A DNA stretch of 64,000 nt, from assembly GCA_020161775.1 (NCBI GenBank), contig JAIUOW010000002.1, forward strand, positions 186,001 through 250,000, in the 5' to 3' direction. This DNA comes from Pseudomonadota bacterium. Its GTDB lineage: Bacteria; Pseudomonadota; Gammaproteobacteria; Burkholderiales; Burkholderiaceae_C. Positions within the stretch are counted from its first letter, which is position 1; every line of letters starts with the position of its first letter. The position numbers and the translations under genes are program-made. This document shows positions 51,518-63,991 of the stretch, in pieces. The notes under the pieces were generated by a model that had not been told where the DNA came from, ran no database searches, and saw only the letters and a program-made list of their open reading frames with translations.

Positions 51518-51964
51518 ATGAAAAAGAACCTGATGGCTCTGGTGCTGGCTGCCAGCGCCCTGTGTGGTGCCCCGGTGCGGGCCCAAAGCGAAGCGTCGGT
51601 GGCGTTGTCCATGCTGCCGGTGGCGTCGGTGGTGGGCGTGGCCTCGGTGGCCGCCGCAGGTGTGGGCGCGGTCAGCGCCGCGCCGCTGGTGCTGAGCGCG
51701 GCGGGCGCGGTGTTCACCATCAAGGCGGTGGAGGTGTCGGCGCGCGGCACTGTGTATGTGCTGGAACGCGCCTCTGACGGCGCGCGTTTCAGCGTGGAGG
51801 TGGCCGCGCGCGGGGTGGGCGCGGCGTCGCTCGTGGCCGGCACGGTGGTCACGGCCAGCGTGATCGGCGCGGGCGTGGTGCTCAGCGCGGCGGGCGAGGC
51901 GATTGCCTTTGTGCCCAATGCGATCGGCCGCGCGCTGCTGCACAACGAACGCCTGACGTTCTGA
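51518..51964 (+). CDS. Exported hydrophobic protein of unknown function
   Basis: 148 residues. A signal peptide ends APVRAQS. The mature part is Ala/Val/Gly-rich with three weakly hydrophobic stretches (about 25-50, 55-75 and 105-130) and one polar segment, GTVYVLERASDGARFSVEVA. I do not recognise a named family; similar proteins appear beside DUF2145 genes in other Burkholderiales by my recollection. It starts 27 bases after yiaAB and ends 10 bases before DUF2145, so it belongs to the same run. Confidence 0.65.
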   Translation: MKKNLMALVLAASALCGAPVRAQSEASVALSMLPVASVVGVASVAAAGVGAVSAAPLVLSAAGAVFTIKAVEVSARGTVYVLERASDGARFSVEVAARGVGAASLVAGTVVTASVIGAGVVLSAAGEAIAFVPNAIGRALLHNERLTF

Positions 51965-51974
51965 GGGGCCGGCC

Positions 51975-52763
51975 ATGAAAGCCTTGCTGGCAACCCTGAA
52001 TGCCCTGGCCGTCGCCGCCGCGCTGGCCGCTGCACCGGCTGCGCATGCCGGGCGCAACTGCGAAGCGGCCAAGCCCACGGTGCAGACCATCACCCGCGGC
52101 CTCACGCTGGCCGAGCGCACCCTGCACGCGCTGGACGCCAGCGGCGCCCAGGTGGTGGTGCTGGCCCGCGCGGGGCAAGACCTGGGCAAGTACGGCGTGC
52201 GGTATTCCCACCTGGGTTTTGCCTACCGGACGCCCGATGGCTGGCGCGTGCTGCACAAGCTCAACCAGTGCGGCACGGCCGACGGTGCGCTGTATCGCCA
52301 GGGGCTGGGTGAATTTTTCCTGGACGAACTGTGGCGCTACGAGGCGGCCTGGGTCGTGCCCCAGCCAGAGGTGCAGGCCCGGCTCATGGCACTGCTGCGC
52401 GACGGGCGCCGCGCCACCAGCCTGCACCACAGGCCGTACAGCATGGTGAGCTATGCCTGGGGCCGGCAGTACCAGCAGTCCAACCAATGGGCCATTGAAA
52501 CCCTGGCCGCGGCCATGGAGCCGGGCGTGCAAACGCGCGACGCCGCCCAGGCCTGGCTGATGTTCAAGGGCTACCGGCCCACCACGCTCAAGCTGGGGCC
52601 GCTCACGCGGCTGGGCGGGCGCGTGGGCTCGGCCAATGTGGCGTTTGACGACCACCCGTCTGAAAAGCGTTTCAGCGACCGCATCGAGACGGTGACGGTG
52701 GACTCGGTGTTTGACTGGCTGCAGCGCGCCGGGCTGGGCGGCGCGCCTGTTACGCTGCAATGA
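51975..52763 (+). CDS. DUF2145 family exported protein
   Basis: 262 residues with a signal peptide ending AHAGRN. Conserved segments are YSHLGFAYR, LNQCGTADGALY and YSMVSYAWGRQYQQSNQW, which fit DUF2145. The Cys, His and Asn/Gln pattern suggests a papain/NlpC-like hydrolase fold acting in the periplasm, but this is inference. Coupled by 10-base spacing to the preceding gene. Confidence 0.8.
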   Translation: MKALLATLNALAVAAALAAAPAAHAGRNCEAAKPTVQTITRGLTLAERTLHALDASGAQVVVLARAGQDLGKYGVRYSHLGFAYRTPDGWRVLHKLNQCGTADGALYRQGLGEFFLDELWRYEAAWVVPQPEVQARLMALLRDGRRATSLHHRPYSMVSYAWGRQYQQSNQWAIETLAAAMEPGVQTRDAAQAWLMFKGYRPTTLKLGPLTRLGGRVGSANVAFDDHPSEKRFSDRIETVTVDSVFDWLQRAGLGGAPVTLQ

Positions 52764-52780
52764 AGTGAATGGAGGCTGCC

Positions 52781-55004
<2,224 letters not shown>

Positions 55005-55147
55005 CGTGCTGCGGCTATTCCCCTACGCTTTTTCGGCTTCTTGCCTGAATCCACCTCGAAACGCCATGCGTACATATAGTTGCACGCGCAAAGGGCGGTG
55101 CCAGAGCGGCCGGCATGAGCCGCAACCCCACACCTCAGGATTGATTC

Positions 55148-56065
55148 ATGGAACGCAGACAGTTACTGGCCGCGACCGCGGCCCTCGCAGCCTGGGGCGG
55201 CGCCACGGCGCAGCCCGTGCAAGCCGCAGGCGCCCGCCAGCCCGGCGCCGGCATGACGGTTGAAGCCGTGCAGATGCCCGCCTGGACCGTGCGCGAGGGC
55301 AAACGCCGCCCGCTGAGCCCGGGCGACACCGTCAGCACCGCGCAGGAAGTGGAGACGGCCGCGAGCGCCGGCCTGGTGCTGCGGATGGCCGAAGGCAGCC
55401 TCGTGCGCCTGGGGGAAAAGACCCGCCTGGGTGTGCAGCGGCTGGAGGTGAGCGATGCCGACGGCCGCACGGCGGTGCGCTCGGAACTCAAGCTGTTTGA
55501 CGGCTTCTTCCGCTTTGCCACCTCGGCCGTGGCCAAGGTGGCGGGCCAGCGCGAGGTCGACGTGAGCCTGCGCACGGCCACCATCGGCATTCGCGGCACC
55601 GACTTCTGGAGCATGACCGACGCCGAGCACGACGCCGCCTGCCTGTTCGAGGGCAATGTTGCGTTGGCCACGCGCGACCAGGGCGCGCTGACGCTGGACA
55701 AACCCACGGCCTTCTGGGCGCGCTTTTTCAACCAGCCGGTCAAGCCGGTGGGCAACGCCACGCCGGACGAGCTGGCCAAGTTCCTGAAATCCACCGAGCT
55801 GTCACCGGGTAAGGGTGTGGCGGTGGTCGGCGGGCGCTGGCGCGTGGTGGCCGCTGCCGCCGGCAGCGACGCAGCGGCCCAGGCGCTGGCCACGCGCCTG
55901 CGCGAAGCGGGCTATCCCGCCCAGGTGCGAGCGAAGGATGCAGCAGGCAAGAAAGTGCACGAAGTGCGCATCAACGGCTTTGCCACGCGTGACGATGCGG
56001 CCGCCATCCTGGAGAAGATCGCCACGGTGGACGGCGTGCGCGGCCGGGTGGCGCTCAGCGCCTGA
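55148..56065 (+). CDS. FecR-domain and SPOR-domain exported protein
   Basis: 305 residues. The N-terminus ERRQLLAATAALAAWGG has a Tat-like twin arginine. A FecR domain (about 55-160; TVSTAQEVETAASAGLVLRM, IGIRGTDF) is followed by a C-terminal SPOR-like domain (about 222-303; two beta-alpha repeats around EAGYPAQVRA), which in other proteins binds denuded peptidoglycan. No sigma factor or TonB receptor adjoins it, so it is not a classic FecR anti-sigma regulator. Its role in the envelope is unknown. Confidence 0.8.
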   Translation: MERRQLLAATAALAAWGGATAQPVQAAGARQPGAGMTVEAVQMPAWTVREGKRRPLSPGDTVSTAQEVETAASAGLVLRMAEGSLVRLGEKTRLGVQRLEVSDADGRTAVRSELKLFDGFFRFATSAVAKVAGQREVDVSLRTATIGIRGTDFWSMTDAEHDAACLFEGNVALATRDQGALTLDKPTAFWARFFNQPVKPVGNATPDELAKFLKSTELSPGKGVAVVGGRWRVVAAAAGSDAAAQALATRLREAGYPAQVRAKDAAGKKVHEVRINGFATRDDAAAILEKIATVDGVRGRVALSA

Positions 56066-56095
56066 GGCGCCACCGCGCAGGTAGCCTGATGGTGT

Positions 56096-57124
56096 TCAGG
56101 CCCGGCGGTCCAGCAGCATGGCGTCGCCGTAGCTGAAGAAGCGGTACCGCTGCGCAATCGCATGGCGGTACAGCGCCATCACGTGGGCATGGCCCGCCAG
56201 TGCACTGACCAGCATCATCAGCGTGCTCTTGGGCAAATGGAAATTGGTGATCAGGCGGTCCACCACCTTCCATTCGAACCCGGGCGTGATGAAGATGGCC
56301 GTGTCGCCTGCTGCCTGCCCTGTTGCGGCCCATGATTCAAGCGTTCGTACGGTGGTCGTGCCCACGGCCACCACGCGAGCGCCGCGCTGGCGGCAGGCCG
56401 CGATCGCATCCATGGTGGCCTGCGGCACGGCATAGCGCTCACTGTGCATGCGGTGTTCGGCGATGCTTTCGGTCTTGACGGGCTGGAAGGTGCCCGCGCC
56501 CACATGCAGCGTGACGCTGGCGCGCCGCACACCGCGCGCGTCCAGGGCGGCCAGCAGCGCTTCGTCAAAATGCAGCGCGGCCGTGGGCGCGGCCACCGCG
56601 CCGGGGTGGCGGGCAAACACCGTCTGGTAGCGCTGCGCGTCGTCGGCTGAATCGGCGTGCGTGATGTAGGGCGGCAGCGGCACGTGGCCGTGCTGCTCCA
56701 TCAGCGTGTAAGGGTCGGCACTGAGTGCGTAGCGGAACAGCGCGCCATCGTCGTCAGGCCAGCGGCCCAGCAGCGTGGCCGTGAAGCCGCCCGCCATGCG
56801 CAGCGCGGTGCCCACCGGCGGCTTCTTGCTGACCTTCACATGGGCCACCACCTCGTTGCCCTGCAACACCCGTTCAATCAGCAGCTCGACCTTGCCGCCC
56901 GTGGGTTTTTCGCCATACAGGCGTGCCTTGACGACCTTGGTGTCGTTGAACACGAGCAGGTCATCCGGTGACAGCAGGCCGGGCAGGTCGCGAAAGCTGC
57001 GGTCCACCGGTTGCGCGCCGGTGCCATCCAGCAGGCGCGACGCGCTGCGCTCGGTGGCGGGGTGCTGGGCAATCAGCTCGGGTGGAAGGGCGAAGTCGAA
57101 ATCGCCGAGAGTGAAGGTGTGCAT
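56096..57124 (-). CDS. queA: S-adenosylmethionine:tRNA ribosyltransferase-isomerase
   Basis: Makes epoxyqueuosine from preQ1-tRNA using SAM, the penultimate step of queuosine synthesis. 342 residues. QueA signatures are [45 protein letters not shown] and [27 protein letters not shown] 57124 ([11 protein letters not shown]) is chosen; the longer frame overlaps recG. Divergent from recG with 58 bases between starts. Confidence 0.96.
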   Translation of the reverse strand: MHTFTLGDFDFALPPELIAQHPATERSASRLLDGTGAQPVDRSFRDLPGLLSPDDLLVFNDTKVVKARLYGEKPTGGKVELLIERVLQGNEVVAHVKVSKKPPVGTALRMAGGFTATLLGRWPDDDGALFRYALSADPYTLMEQHGHVPLPPYITHADSADDAQRYQTVFARHPGAVAAPTAALHFDEALLAALDARGVRRASVTLHVGAGTFQPVKTESIAEHRMHSERYAVPQATMDAIAACRQRGARVVAVGTTTVRTLESWAATGQAAGDTAIFITPGFEWKVVDRLITNFHLPKSTLMMLVSALAGHAHVMALYRHAIAQRYRFFSYGDAMLLDRRA

Positions 57125-57182
57125 GCTGCTTGAGGACCGTGCCGATCCGTGCCAAGAGGTTGGGACAGTGCAGAATTGTCCC

Positions 57183-59249
57183 ATGACCGACAGGAAGGAG
57201 ATGACCGCACCCCAGAAAGCCTTGCTCAAGCTCGGCCTGGCGCGCGACATCGACCTGGCGCTGCACCTGCCGCTGCGCTACGAGGACGAGACCCGAATCG
57301 TCAAGCTGCGCGACGCGCGCGAGGGCGATCATGCGCAGATCGAGGCAACCGTCACCGCGTGCGAGGTGAGTTACCGCCCGCGCCGCCAGCTGCTGGTCAC
57401 CGTGGACGATGGGTCAGACACCTGCGTGCTGCGGTTCTTCAATTTCTATCCTTCGCAGCAAAAGGCGCTGGCCGTGGGCACGCGCGTGCGGGCGCGCGGG
57501 GAGCTCAAGGGCGGCTTTCTGGGCTGGACCATGATGCATCCGTCGTTTCGCCCGGCGGGTGGCGATCTGCCCACGGCGCTTACGCCCGTGTATTCCACCG
57601 TGGCCGGGCTGCCGCAGGCCTACCTGCGCCGCGCCGTGCTCGGTGGCCTGGCGCGGGCGGACCTGTCGGACACCTTTGTGCCCGAGATTGCACATCAGCC
57701 CGGCCGGCACAAGCCCTGGCTGCTGCGCGATGCGCTGCAGTTCCTGCACCACCCCACACCGGATGTGCCGCTGGCCGCGCTGGAGGACCGCAGCCACCCC
57801 GCCTGGCAGCGCCTGAAGGCCGAGGAATTGCTGGCCCAGCAGCTGTCGCAGCTGCAAAGCAAGCGCGAACGCGACCGCCTGAAGGCGCCGCCGCTGGGCG
57901 CCGCGCCGGGCGGGCTGCATGAGCAATTGCTGGCCGTGCTGCCGTTCGCATTGACGGCGGCACAGCGGCGCGTGGGGGAGGAAATCGCGCGCGACCTGCT
58001 GCGCGCCGTGCCCATGCACCGCCTGTTGCAGGGCGACGTGGGCTCGGGCAAGACGGTGGTGGCGGCGCTGGCGGCGGCCATTGCGATTGACACGGGCTGG
58101 CAGTGCGCGCTGATGGCGCCCACCGAAATCCTGGCCGAGCAGCACTTTCGCAAGCTCATCGGCTGGCTGGAGCCGCTGCTGGCGCCGCGTGGCCTGCGCG
58201 TGGCCTGGCTCACCGGCAGCCAGAAGAAAAAGGAGCGCACCGCCATGGCCGCGCTGGTGCAAAGCGGCGAGGCGGCGCTGGTGGTGGGCACGCATGCGGT
58301 GATCCAGGACCAGGTGGAATTCAAGAACCTGGCGCTTGCCATCATTGACGAGCAGCACCGCTTTGGCGTGGCGCAGCGCCTGGCCCTGCGCGGCAAGATG
58401 CGCGAGGAAGGCTATGAGCCGCACCTCTTGATGATGAGCGCCACGCCCATTCCGCGCACGCTGGCCATGAGCTATTACGCCGACCTGGACGTGTCCACCA
58501 TCGACGAACTGCCGCCAGGGCGAACGCCGGTGGTGACCAAGGTCATCTCCGAGCAGCGGCGCGACGACATCATCGAGCGCATCCGCGCCCAGGTGGCCGA
58601 AGGGCGGCAGGTCTACTGGGTCTGCCCGCTGATTGAAGAGAGCGAAGCGCTGGACCTGACGAACGCCACCCAGACGCACGAGGCGCTGAGTGCTGCGCTG
58701 CCCGGCGTCATGGTGGGCCTTTTGCATTCGCGCATGCCGCAGGCCGAGAAAAAGGCCGTGATGTCCCTGTTCACCAGCGGCCAGATGGGCGTGCTGGTCA
58801 GCACCACGGTGATTGAAGTGGGCGTGGACGTGCCCAACGCCTCGCTGATGGTGATCGAGCATGCCGAGCGCTTTGGCCTGAGCCAGCTGCACCAGCTGCG
58901 CGGGCGCGTGGGGCGTGGCGCGGCCGCGTCGGCCTGCGTGCTGCTGTATTCCACGGGCGATGGCCCGCGCCTGGGCGAGACGGCGCGCGCGCGCCTGAAG
59001 GCCATGGCCGAGACCAATGACGGCTTCGAGATTGCCCGGCGCGACCTGGACATCCGCGGCCCCGGTGAATTCCTGGGCGCGCGACAGTCGGGCGCGCCGC
59101 TGCTGCGCTTTGCCGACCTGGCCACCGACAGCGAGCTGCTGGAATGGGCGCGCCACGCGGCGCCGCTGATGCTGGACCGCTACCCGGAAAAGGCCCGGCA
59201 ACACGCCGAGCGCTGGTTGGGTGGAAAATCCGAGTACTTGAAAGCGTAA
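57183..59249 (+). CDS. recG: ATP-dependent DNA helicase RecG
   Basis: Branch-migration helicase for stalled replication forks and Holliday junctions. 688 residues: an N-terminal wedge/OB domain (about 15-150), Walker A GDVGSGKT (about 284-291), Walker B-type [27 protein letters not shown] (motif III), and late motifs [12 protein letters not shown] and [11 protein letters not shown] 57183 is preferred; the in-frame ATG 57201 has AAGGAG directly abutting it, which is too close to use. A weak AGAATT hexamer lies five bases upstream of 57183. Followed by oxyR after four bases. Confidence 0.97.
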   Translation: MTDRKEMTAPQKALLKLGLARDIDLALHLPLRYEDETRIVKLRDAREGDHAQIEATVTACEVSYRPRRQLLVTVDDGSDTCVLRFFNFYPSQQKALAVGTRVRARGELKGGFLGWTMMHPSFRPAGGDLPTALTPVYSTVAGLPQAYLRRAVLGGLARADLSDTFVPEIAHQPGRHKPWLLRDALQFLHHPTPDVPLAALEDRSHPAWQRLKAEELLAQQLSQLQSKRERDRLKAPPLGAAPGGLHEQLLAVLPFALTAAQRRVGEEIARDLLRAVPMHRLLQGDVGSGKTVVAALAAAIAIDTGWQCALMAPTEILAEQHFRKLIGWLEPLLAPRGLRVAWLTGSQKKKERTAMAALVQSGEAALVVGTHAVIQDQVEFKNLALAIIDEQHRFGVAQRLALRGKMREEGYEPHLLMMSATPIPRTLAMSYYADLDVSTIDELPPGRTPVVTKVISEQRRDDIIERIRAQVAEGRQVYWVCPLIEESEALDLTNATQTHEALSAALPGVMVGLLHSRMPQAEKKAVMSLFTSGQMGVLVSTTVIEVGVDVPNASLMVIEHAERFGLSQLHQLRGRVGRGAAASACVLLYSTGDGPRLGETARARLKAMAETNDGFEIARRDLDIRGPGEFLGARQSGAPLLRFADLATDSELLEWARHAAPLMLDRYPEKARQHAERWLGGKSEYLKA

Positions 59250-59253
59250 AGGC

Positions 59254-60204
59254 ATGACCCTCACCGAACTCAAATACATCGTCGCGGTCGCGCGTGAAAA
59301 GCATTTCGGCAAGGCGGCCGAGGCCTGTTTTGTCTCGCAGCCCACGCTGTCGGTGGCGATCAAGAAGCTCGAAGACGAGCTGGAGGTCAAGCTGTTCGAG
59401 CGCAGCGCCAATGAAGTGACGGTCACGCCGCTGGGTGAAGAGATCGTGCGCCAGGCGCAAAGCGTGCTGGAGCAGGCCGCCAACATCAAGGAAATCGCCC
59501 GGCGCGGCAAGGACCCGCTGGCCGGACCGCTGAAGCTGGGCATCATCTACACCATCGGCCCCTACCTGCTGCCCGACCTGGTGCGCCAGGCCATTGCGCG
59601 CACGCCGCAGATGCCGCTGATGCTGCAGGAGAACTTCACCGTCAAGCTGCTGGAGATGCTGCGCACCGGCGAGATTGACTGCGCCATCATGGCCGAGCCT
59701 TTCCCGGATACCGGGCTGGCCACCGCCGCGCTGTACGACGAACCCTTCATGGTGGCGCTGCCCAGCAACCACCCGCTGGCGGCCCACACCCATGTGAATG
59801 CCGACGAGCTGAAAAAGGAAACCATGCTGCTGCTGGGCAACGGCCACTGCTTTCGCGACCATGTGCTGGAGGTGTGCCCCGAGTTCGCCCGCTTTTCCAG
59901 CGACGCGGAAGGCATCCGCAAGAGTTTTGAAGGTTCGTCGCTGGAGACCATCAAGCACATGGTGGCCGCAGGCATGGGCGTGACGCTGGTGCCGCGCCTG
60001 TCCGTGCCCAAGGAGGCGCTGGACACCCGCAAACGCAAGAAAGACGAGGATGCCTTCGTGAAGTACCTGCCGTTTGAAGGCGAGCCACCCATGCGTCGCG
60101 TGGTGCTGGCCTGGCGGCGCAGCTTCACGCGCTACGAGGCGATCGCGGCACTGCGCAACGCCATCTATGCCTGTGAGCTGCCCGGAGTGAAGCGCCTGTC
60201 CTGA
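59254..60204 (+). CDS. oxyR: Hydrogen-peroxide-sensing LysR regulator OxyR
   Basis: 316 residues. The N-terminal HTH (about 1-65) includes FGKAAEACFVSQPTLSVAIKKLE. The redox cysteines lie in GHCFRDHVLEVC at residues 199 and 208, the same positions as in E. coli OxyR, so peroxide sensing by disulfide formation is strongly supported. It lies between recG (4-base gap) and a DyP-type peroxidase gene (28-base gap), a plausible target. Confidence 0.96.
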   Translation: MTLTELKYIVAVAREKHFGKAAEACFVSQPTLSVAIKKLEDELEVKLFERSANEVTVTPLGEEIVRQAQSVLEQAANIKEIARRGKDPLAGPLKLGIIYTIGPYLLPDLVRQAIARTPQMPLMLQENFTVKLLEMLRTGEIDCAIMAEPFPDTGLATAALYDEPFMVALPSNHPLAAHTHVNADELKKETMLLLGNGHCFRDHVLEVCPEFARFSSDAEGIRKSFEGSSLETIKHMVAAGMGVTLVPRLSVPKEALDTRKRKKDEDAFVKYLPFEGEPPMRRVVLAWRRSFTRYEAIAALRNAIYACELPGVKRLS

Positions 60205-60232
60205 AAGTGATCTGAATGTTGGAGGGGATTTG

Positions 60233-61111
60233 ATGAACACCGCGCAAGCCGGCATCCTGCAGCGGGTGCCGACCCAGGGCCGCTATCTGTTTTTCTCGCT
60301 GGCCCAGCCAGCTGCCGCCGGGGCGGCGCTGCAACGCCTGGCCGCGCTGGCCGACGGCGACACCGTGGTCGCGGGGCTGGGCCTGGCCTCCGTGAATGCG
60401 GTGGGGGGCAGCGTGGCCGGCCTGCGCGACATGCCGGATCTGTCGCGCCCCGGCGTGCATGTGCCGTCCGTGCCCGTGGCGCTGTGGTGCTGGCTGCGCG
60501 GGGATGACCACGGCGACCTGGTCAACCTCAGCCGCAAGCTGGAAAAGGCGCTGGCCCCGGCCTTTCACATGGACCGTGCGCTGGAGGCCTTTCGCCATGG
60601 CAAGGGCCCCAATGGCCATGGCCGCGACCTGACCGGCTACGAGGACGGCACCGAAAACCCCGATGGCGATGCGGCGCTGGCGGCGGGCCTGGCGCCGGGC
60701 GGCGACAGCTTCGTGGCGGTGCAGCAGTGGGTACATGACTTTGACGCGTTCGATGCCATGTCCACGCAGGAGCAGGACAACGTAGTGGGCCGCCGCCGCA
60801 GCGACAACGAAGAGCTGGAGGACGCCCCCGAGTCCGCCCACGTCAAGCGCACCGCGCAGGAGAGCTTCGAGCCCGAGGCCTTCGTGGTGCGTCGCTCCAT
60901 GCCCTGGGTGATGAACAACAAGGCGGGCCTGATGTTCGTGGCCTTTGGCCATTCGTTTGACGCATTCGAGGCACAGATGCGCCGCATGGCCGGGCACGAT
61001 GACGGCATCGTGGACGCCATGTTCCGCATGTCGCAGCCGGTCAACGGCGCTTATCTGTGGTGTCCGCCAGTCAGGGACGGCCGTCTGGACCTGCGGCAGA
61101 TCGGCCTGTGA
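60233..61111 (+). CDS. DyP-type peroxidase (YfeX-like)
   Basis: Haem peroxidase, 292 residues. The distal GxxDG motif is GYEDGTENP (Asp and nearby Arg near 144-150); the proximal His is in [11 protein letters not shown]. No signal or Tat peptide, so it is cytosolic like YfeX. ATG 60233 has GGAGGGG upstream. Downstream of OxyR, it is likely part of the oxidative-stress response. Its stop overlaps the ubiA start (GTGA at 61108-61111). Confidence 0.92.
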   Translation: MNTAQAGILQRVPTQGRYLFFSLAQPAAAGAALQRLAALADGDTVVAGLGLASVNAVGGSVAGLRDMPDLSRPGVHVPSVPVALWCWLRGDDHGDLVNLSRKLEKALAPAFHMDRALEAFRHGKGPNGHGRDLTGYEDGTENPDGDAALAAGLAPGGDSFVAVQQWVHDFDAFDAMSTQEQDNVVGRRRSDNEELEDAPESAHVKRTAQESFEPEAFVVRRSMPWVMNNKAGLMFVAFGHSFDAFEAQMRRMAGHDDGIVDAMFRMSQPVNGAYLWCPPVRDGRLDLRQIGL

Positions 61112-61977
61112 GCAGCCGCCTGCGCGAGCGCTGGTCGCTCTGGCTGGACCTGATCCGCTGGAACCGGCCAGCCGGCTGGCTGCTGCTGCTGTGGCCCAGC
61201 CTCAGCGCGCTGTGGATTGCTGCGCATGGCTGGCCGGGCTGGCATTTGCTGGCGGTGTTTCTGCTGGGCACCATCCTCATGCGCAGCGCCGGCTGCTGCG
61301 TGAACGACGTGGCCGACCGCGACTTTGACCGCCACGTCAAGCGCACCGCGCAACGCCCCGTCACGTCGGGCAAGGTGTCGGTGAAAGAGTCTTTGGCGTT
61401 GGGCGCGGTGCTGGCGTTGATGGCCTTCGGGCTGGTGCTGACGACCAATGCGGCGACGATCGCCTGGTCATTCGCCGCGCTGGCCGTGGCCATCATCTAC
61501 CCGTATGCCAAGCGCTTCGTGTCCATGCCGCAGGCGGTGCTGGGCGTGGCGTTCAGCTTCGGCATTCCCATGGCGTTTGCAGCCACGCAGTCGCGCGTGC
61601 CGGCCCTGGCCTGGGTGCTGCTGCTGGGCAACCTGTTCTGGGTGCTGGCCTACGACACCGAATACGCCATGGTGGACCGTGACGATGACCTGAAGATCGG
61701 CATGAAGACGTCAGCCATCACGCTGGGCGCATGGGACGTGCCGGCCATCATGGGGTTCTATGCGGTGTACCTGGGCGTATGGACCTGGGCTTACCCGGTG
61801 GCCACACCCGGCCCGGCGTTTTACCTCGGCATTGCCGCCGCAGCGGCGCAGGCGGGCTGGCACTGGACGCTGATCCGCCACCGCACGCGTGACGGCTGCT
61901 TCAAGGCCTTCCGGCTGAACCACTGGGTGGGCTTCAGCGTGTTTACCGGCATTGCGCTGGACAGCGCCCTGCGCTGA
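61108..61977 (+). CDS. ubiA: 4-hydroxybenzoate polyprenyltransferase
   Basis: Membrane prenyltransferase of ubiquinone synthesis. 289 residues, about nine helices. The two Asp-rich substrate motifs are NDVADRDFD and [15 protein letters not shown] 61108 is chosen because it overlaps the DyP stop and gives the normal N-terminus ([19 protein letters not shown]). Translational coupling to a cytosolic peroxidase is unusual and may simply reflect compaction. Confidence 0.95.
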   Translation: MSSRLRERWSLWLDLIRWNRPAGWLLLLWPSLSALWIAAHGWPGWHLLAVFLLGTILMRSAGCCVNDVADRDFDRHVKRTAQRPVTSGKVSVKESLALGAVLALMAFGLVLTTNAATIAWSFAALAVAIIYPYAKRFVSMPQAVLGVAFSFGIPMAFAATQSRVPALAWVLLLGNLFWVLAYDTEYAMVDRDDDLKIGMKTSAITLGAWDVPAIMGFYAVYLGVWTWAYPVATPGPAFYLGIAAAAAQAGWHWTLIRHRTRDGCFKAFRLNHWVGFSVFTGIALDSALR

Positions 61978-61994
61978 CCCAGCGTGGGGGCTTC

Positions 61995-62816
61995 TCAGGC
62001 GCCGAATTCGTCACCCAGCTCCCGGGCGCGCTGGCGCGCAGCGTGCAGCGCCTTGATGAACAGCGCATTGACGCCGTCATGCTGCATGGAGGTGATGGCC
62101 GCGTAGGTGGTGCCGCCCTTGGAGGTGACGCGCTGGCGCAGTACCTCAGGTGCTTCGTCGGACGCGCGGGCCAGCTCCGACGCGCCCACAAAGGTGCCCA
62201 CAGACAGCCGGTGCGCCTGCTCGCGCGACAGGCCCATCTCCATGCCGGCGGCCGTCATGGCCTCCAGGAAGAAGAACACATAGGCCGGGCCCGAGCCCGA
62301 CAGCGCCGTCACGGCATCCAGCTGCTCTTCGGCATCCACCCACAGCGATTCGCCGGTGGTGGCGATCACGCGCTCGACCATCGCCTTGTCGTTCGCGGAC
62401 ACGGCGGGGCGCGGATACAGCGCCGTCATGCCCTTGCCCACCAGCGCGGGCGTGTTGGGCATGGACCGCACGATGCGCTCGCTGCCCAGCCACTGCGAAA
62501 TGCTGTCGCTGCGGATGCCGGCGGCCACGCTCAGGTGCAAGGCGTGGGCGGTGTGGGCGCGCACCGCCGCCGCCGCTTCCTTGAAGGTCTGGGGCTTCAC
62601 GGCCCACACCACCATGGCGCAGCGCGCGAGCGCCGCGCCAGCCTGCGGCTGCGCCGTGATGCTGAATTGCGCTTGCAGCCGCGCGCGCGCTTCGTCCCAG
62701 GGCTCCACCACCTCGATCTGGCTGGGGGCCAGGCCCTGGCGGATCAACCCGCCGATGATGGCGCTGGCCATGTTGCCGCCCCCGATGAAGGCGATGGCGT
62801 TGTTGTCTGTGTTCAT
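61995..62816 (-). CDS. proC: Pyrroline-5-carboxylate reductase
   Basis: Last step of proline synthesis, NADPH-dependent. 273 residues. The N-terminal dinucleotide fold reads AFIGGGNMASAIIGGL; VRSMPNTPALVGKGM and TALSGSGPAYVFFFLEAM are the family signatures, followed by TSKGGTTYAAI. ATG 62816 overlaps the stop of the esterase gene (62813-62816). Convergent with ubiA. Confidence 0.96.
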   Translation of the reverse strand: MNTDNNAIAFIGGGNMASAIIGGLIRQGLAPSQIEVVEPWDEARARLQAQFSITAQPQAGAALARCAMVVWAVKPQTFKEAAAAVRAHTAHALHLSVAAGIRSDSISQWLGSERIVRSMPNTPALVGKGMTALYPRPAVSANDKAMVERVIATTGESLWVDAEEQLDAVTALSGSGPAYVFFFLEAMTAAGMEMGLSREQAHRLSVGTFVGASELARASDEAPEVLRQRVTSKGGTTYAAITSMQHDGVNALFIKALHAARQRARELGDEFGA

Positions 62817-63940
62817 GCTGCTTCCATGTATTCGAAGGCCACGAACTGCGTGACCTGTGCGGGGTTGAAATTGTCGTCACTCAGGCACACCAGCGTGCGG
62901 TTGCCGTTTCGCAGGGCCGGGCCCCAGGCCATGGCCTCGGTGTTGTCCAGCCTTGACAGGCCCAGCTGGGCAAAGTTCGCCACCAGCCGCTTGGCCGTGG
63001 GGCGGAATTCACCGGCCACCAGTCGCGCCGCGTCCAGCGTATTGCTGCCGTCGCGCGTGTCCACTTCATACAGGCGTAGCGAATTGCCCACGCCGGCCAT
63101 GTAGGCCCGCTCCAGCACCAGCATGCGGTGGGCATCGATCATCAGCACCTCGCTCACACCATTGTCGGCAAACGTGCCGGGCACCAGCGGCGCCTGGGGA
63201 ATGGCGTCCGGCAGGTAGGCGCGTTGCTGCAGCGCGCGGCCGCTTGCCACGTCCAGCTGCGTGAAGCGGCACGGGCCGCCGGGGCGGCCCACGCCTGGTA
63301 CCGGGCCGTCCTGTTGCAGCGCCGCCTCCATGGCTGCCCACGCTGTCTTGCCATCCGGTGTGACCGCCAGGCCTTCGAGCGCAAGGTTGTCACGCGGGCC
63401 GGTGCCCACGCGCATGTGCAGGTGATCGGGCAGGCTGAGTTCGCGCAGGTGCCGGCCGTCCAGGGTCACTTCGCGCACAAACGGGTCCAACCCCAGCCGG
63501 GCGTCGCCTTCGCTGGTCCACAGCAGCGTGCCGCTGCGCGGCAGCAGGCGCAGGGCTTCGGGGTCGGCCACGTCACCGCCCTGGCGGCGGCTGGGGTAGG
63601 GCAGGCCGTTGTCCTGGCGCAGCGTCACCACATCCACCAGCTCGGGCACGCCCAGGCGCTGGCCGTCCAGCGGCAGGCGCAGCGTATAGAAGCGCGCCGG
63701 CGCCAGGTCGGAGCGGTCGTCGCACAGCGCGAACCACAGGCCGCTGGCCGCATCGAAGTCCAGGCCGGACAGGCCGCCGACCGCCGTGCCCTTGAAAGCC
63801 AGACGGTGGGCCAGCGTGGCCTCGCCAATCAGGCGCAGACGGGCAGGCTGCGTGGGCGCACGCACGGGCGCGCAGGCCGACAGGGCTGCGGCGGCCACGC
63901 CCGCCAGCAGCTGGCGGCGTGTGAAGCAGGAGGTACTCAT
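62813..63940 (-). CDS. Phytase-like esterase, Tat lipoprotein
   Basis: 375 residues. The N-terminus FTRRQLLAGVAAAALSAC combines a twin-arginine motif with a lipobox, so Tat export as a lipoprotein is likely. The rest is a beta-propeller of the esterase-like phytase family (PF13449): GGLSGLDFDAASGLWFALCDDRSD, NLALEGLAVTPDGKTAWAAME and the late DNTEAMAWGP. The substrate is unknown. ATG 63940 has AGGAGGT-like sequence (GGTACTC region) nearby only in antisense; the start is chosen from the signal peptide. Coupled to proC by a 4-base overlap. Confidence 0.85.
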   Translation of the reverse strand: MSTSCFTRRQLLAGVAAAALSACAPVRAPTQPARLRLIGEATLAHRLAFKGTAVGGLSGLDFDAASGLWFALCDDRSDLAPARFYTLRLPLDGQRLGVPELVDVVTLRQDNGLPYPSRRQGGDVADPEALRLLPRSGTLLWTSEGDARLGLDPFVREVTLDGRHLRELSLPDHLHMRVGTGPRDNLALEGLAVTPDGKTAWAAMEAALQQDGPVPGVGRPGGPCRFTQLDVASGRALQQRAYLPDAIPQAPLVPGTFADNGVSEVLMIDAHRMLVLERAYMAGVGNSLRLYEVDTRDGSNTLDAARLVAGEFRPTAKRLVANFAQLGLSRLDNTEAMAWGPALRNGNRTLVCLSDDNFNPAQVTQFVAFEYMEAA

Positions 63941-63991
63941 GGTGGTTTCCAGTCTATTGCCTGAAACAGGCATGCGTTACGCTCATCGCCC

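Noticed and set aside
55148-56065. FecR anti-sigma factor of an iron-uptake system
   Set aside because: No ECF sigma factor or TonB receptor adjoins it, and it has a SPOR-like C-terminus with an export signal instead of a cytosolic anti-sigma region.
57201-59249. recG starting at ATG 57201
   Set aside because: The AAGGAG directly touches this ATG, leaving no spacer; 57183 is in frame and fits better, though 57201 cannot be fully excluded without N-terminal data.
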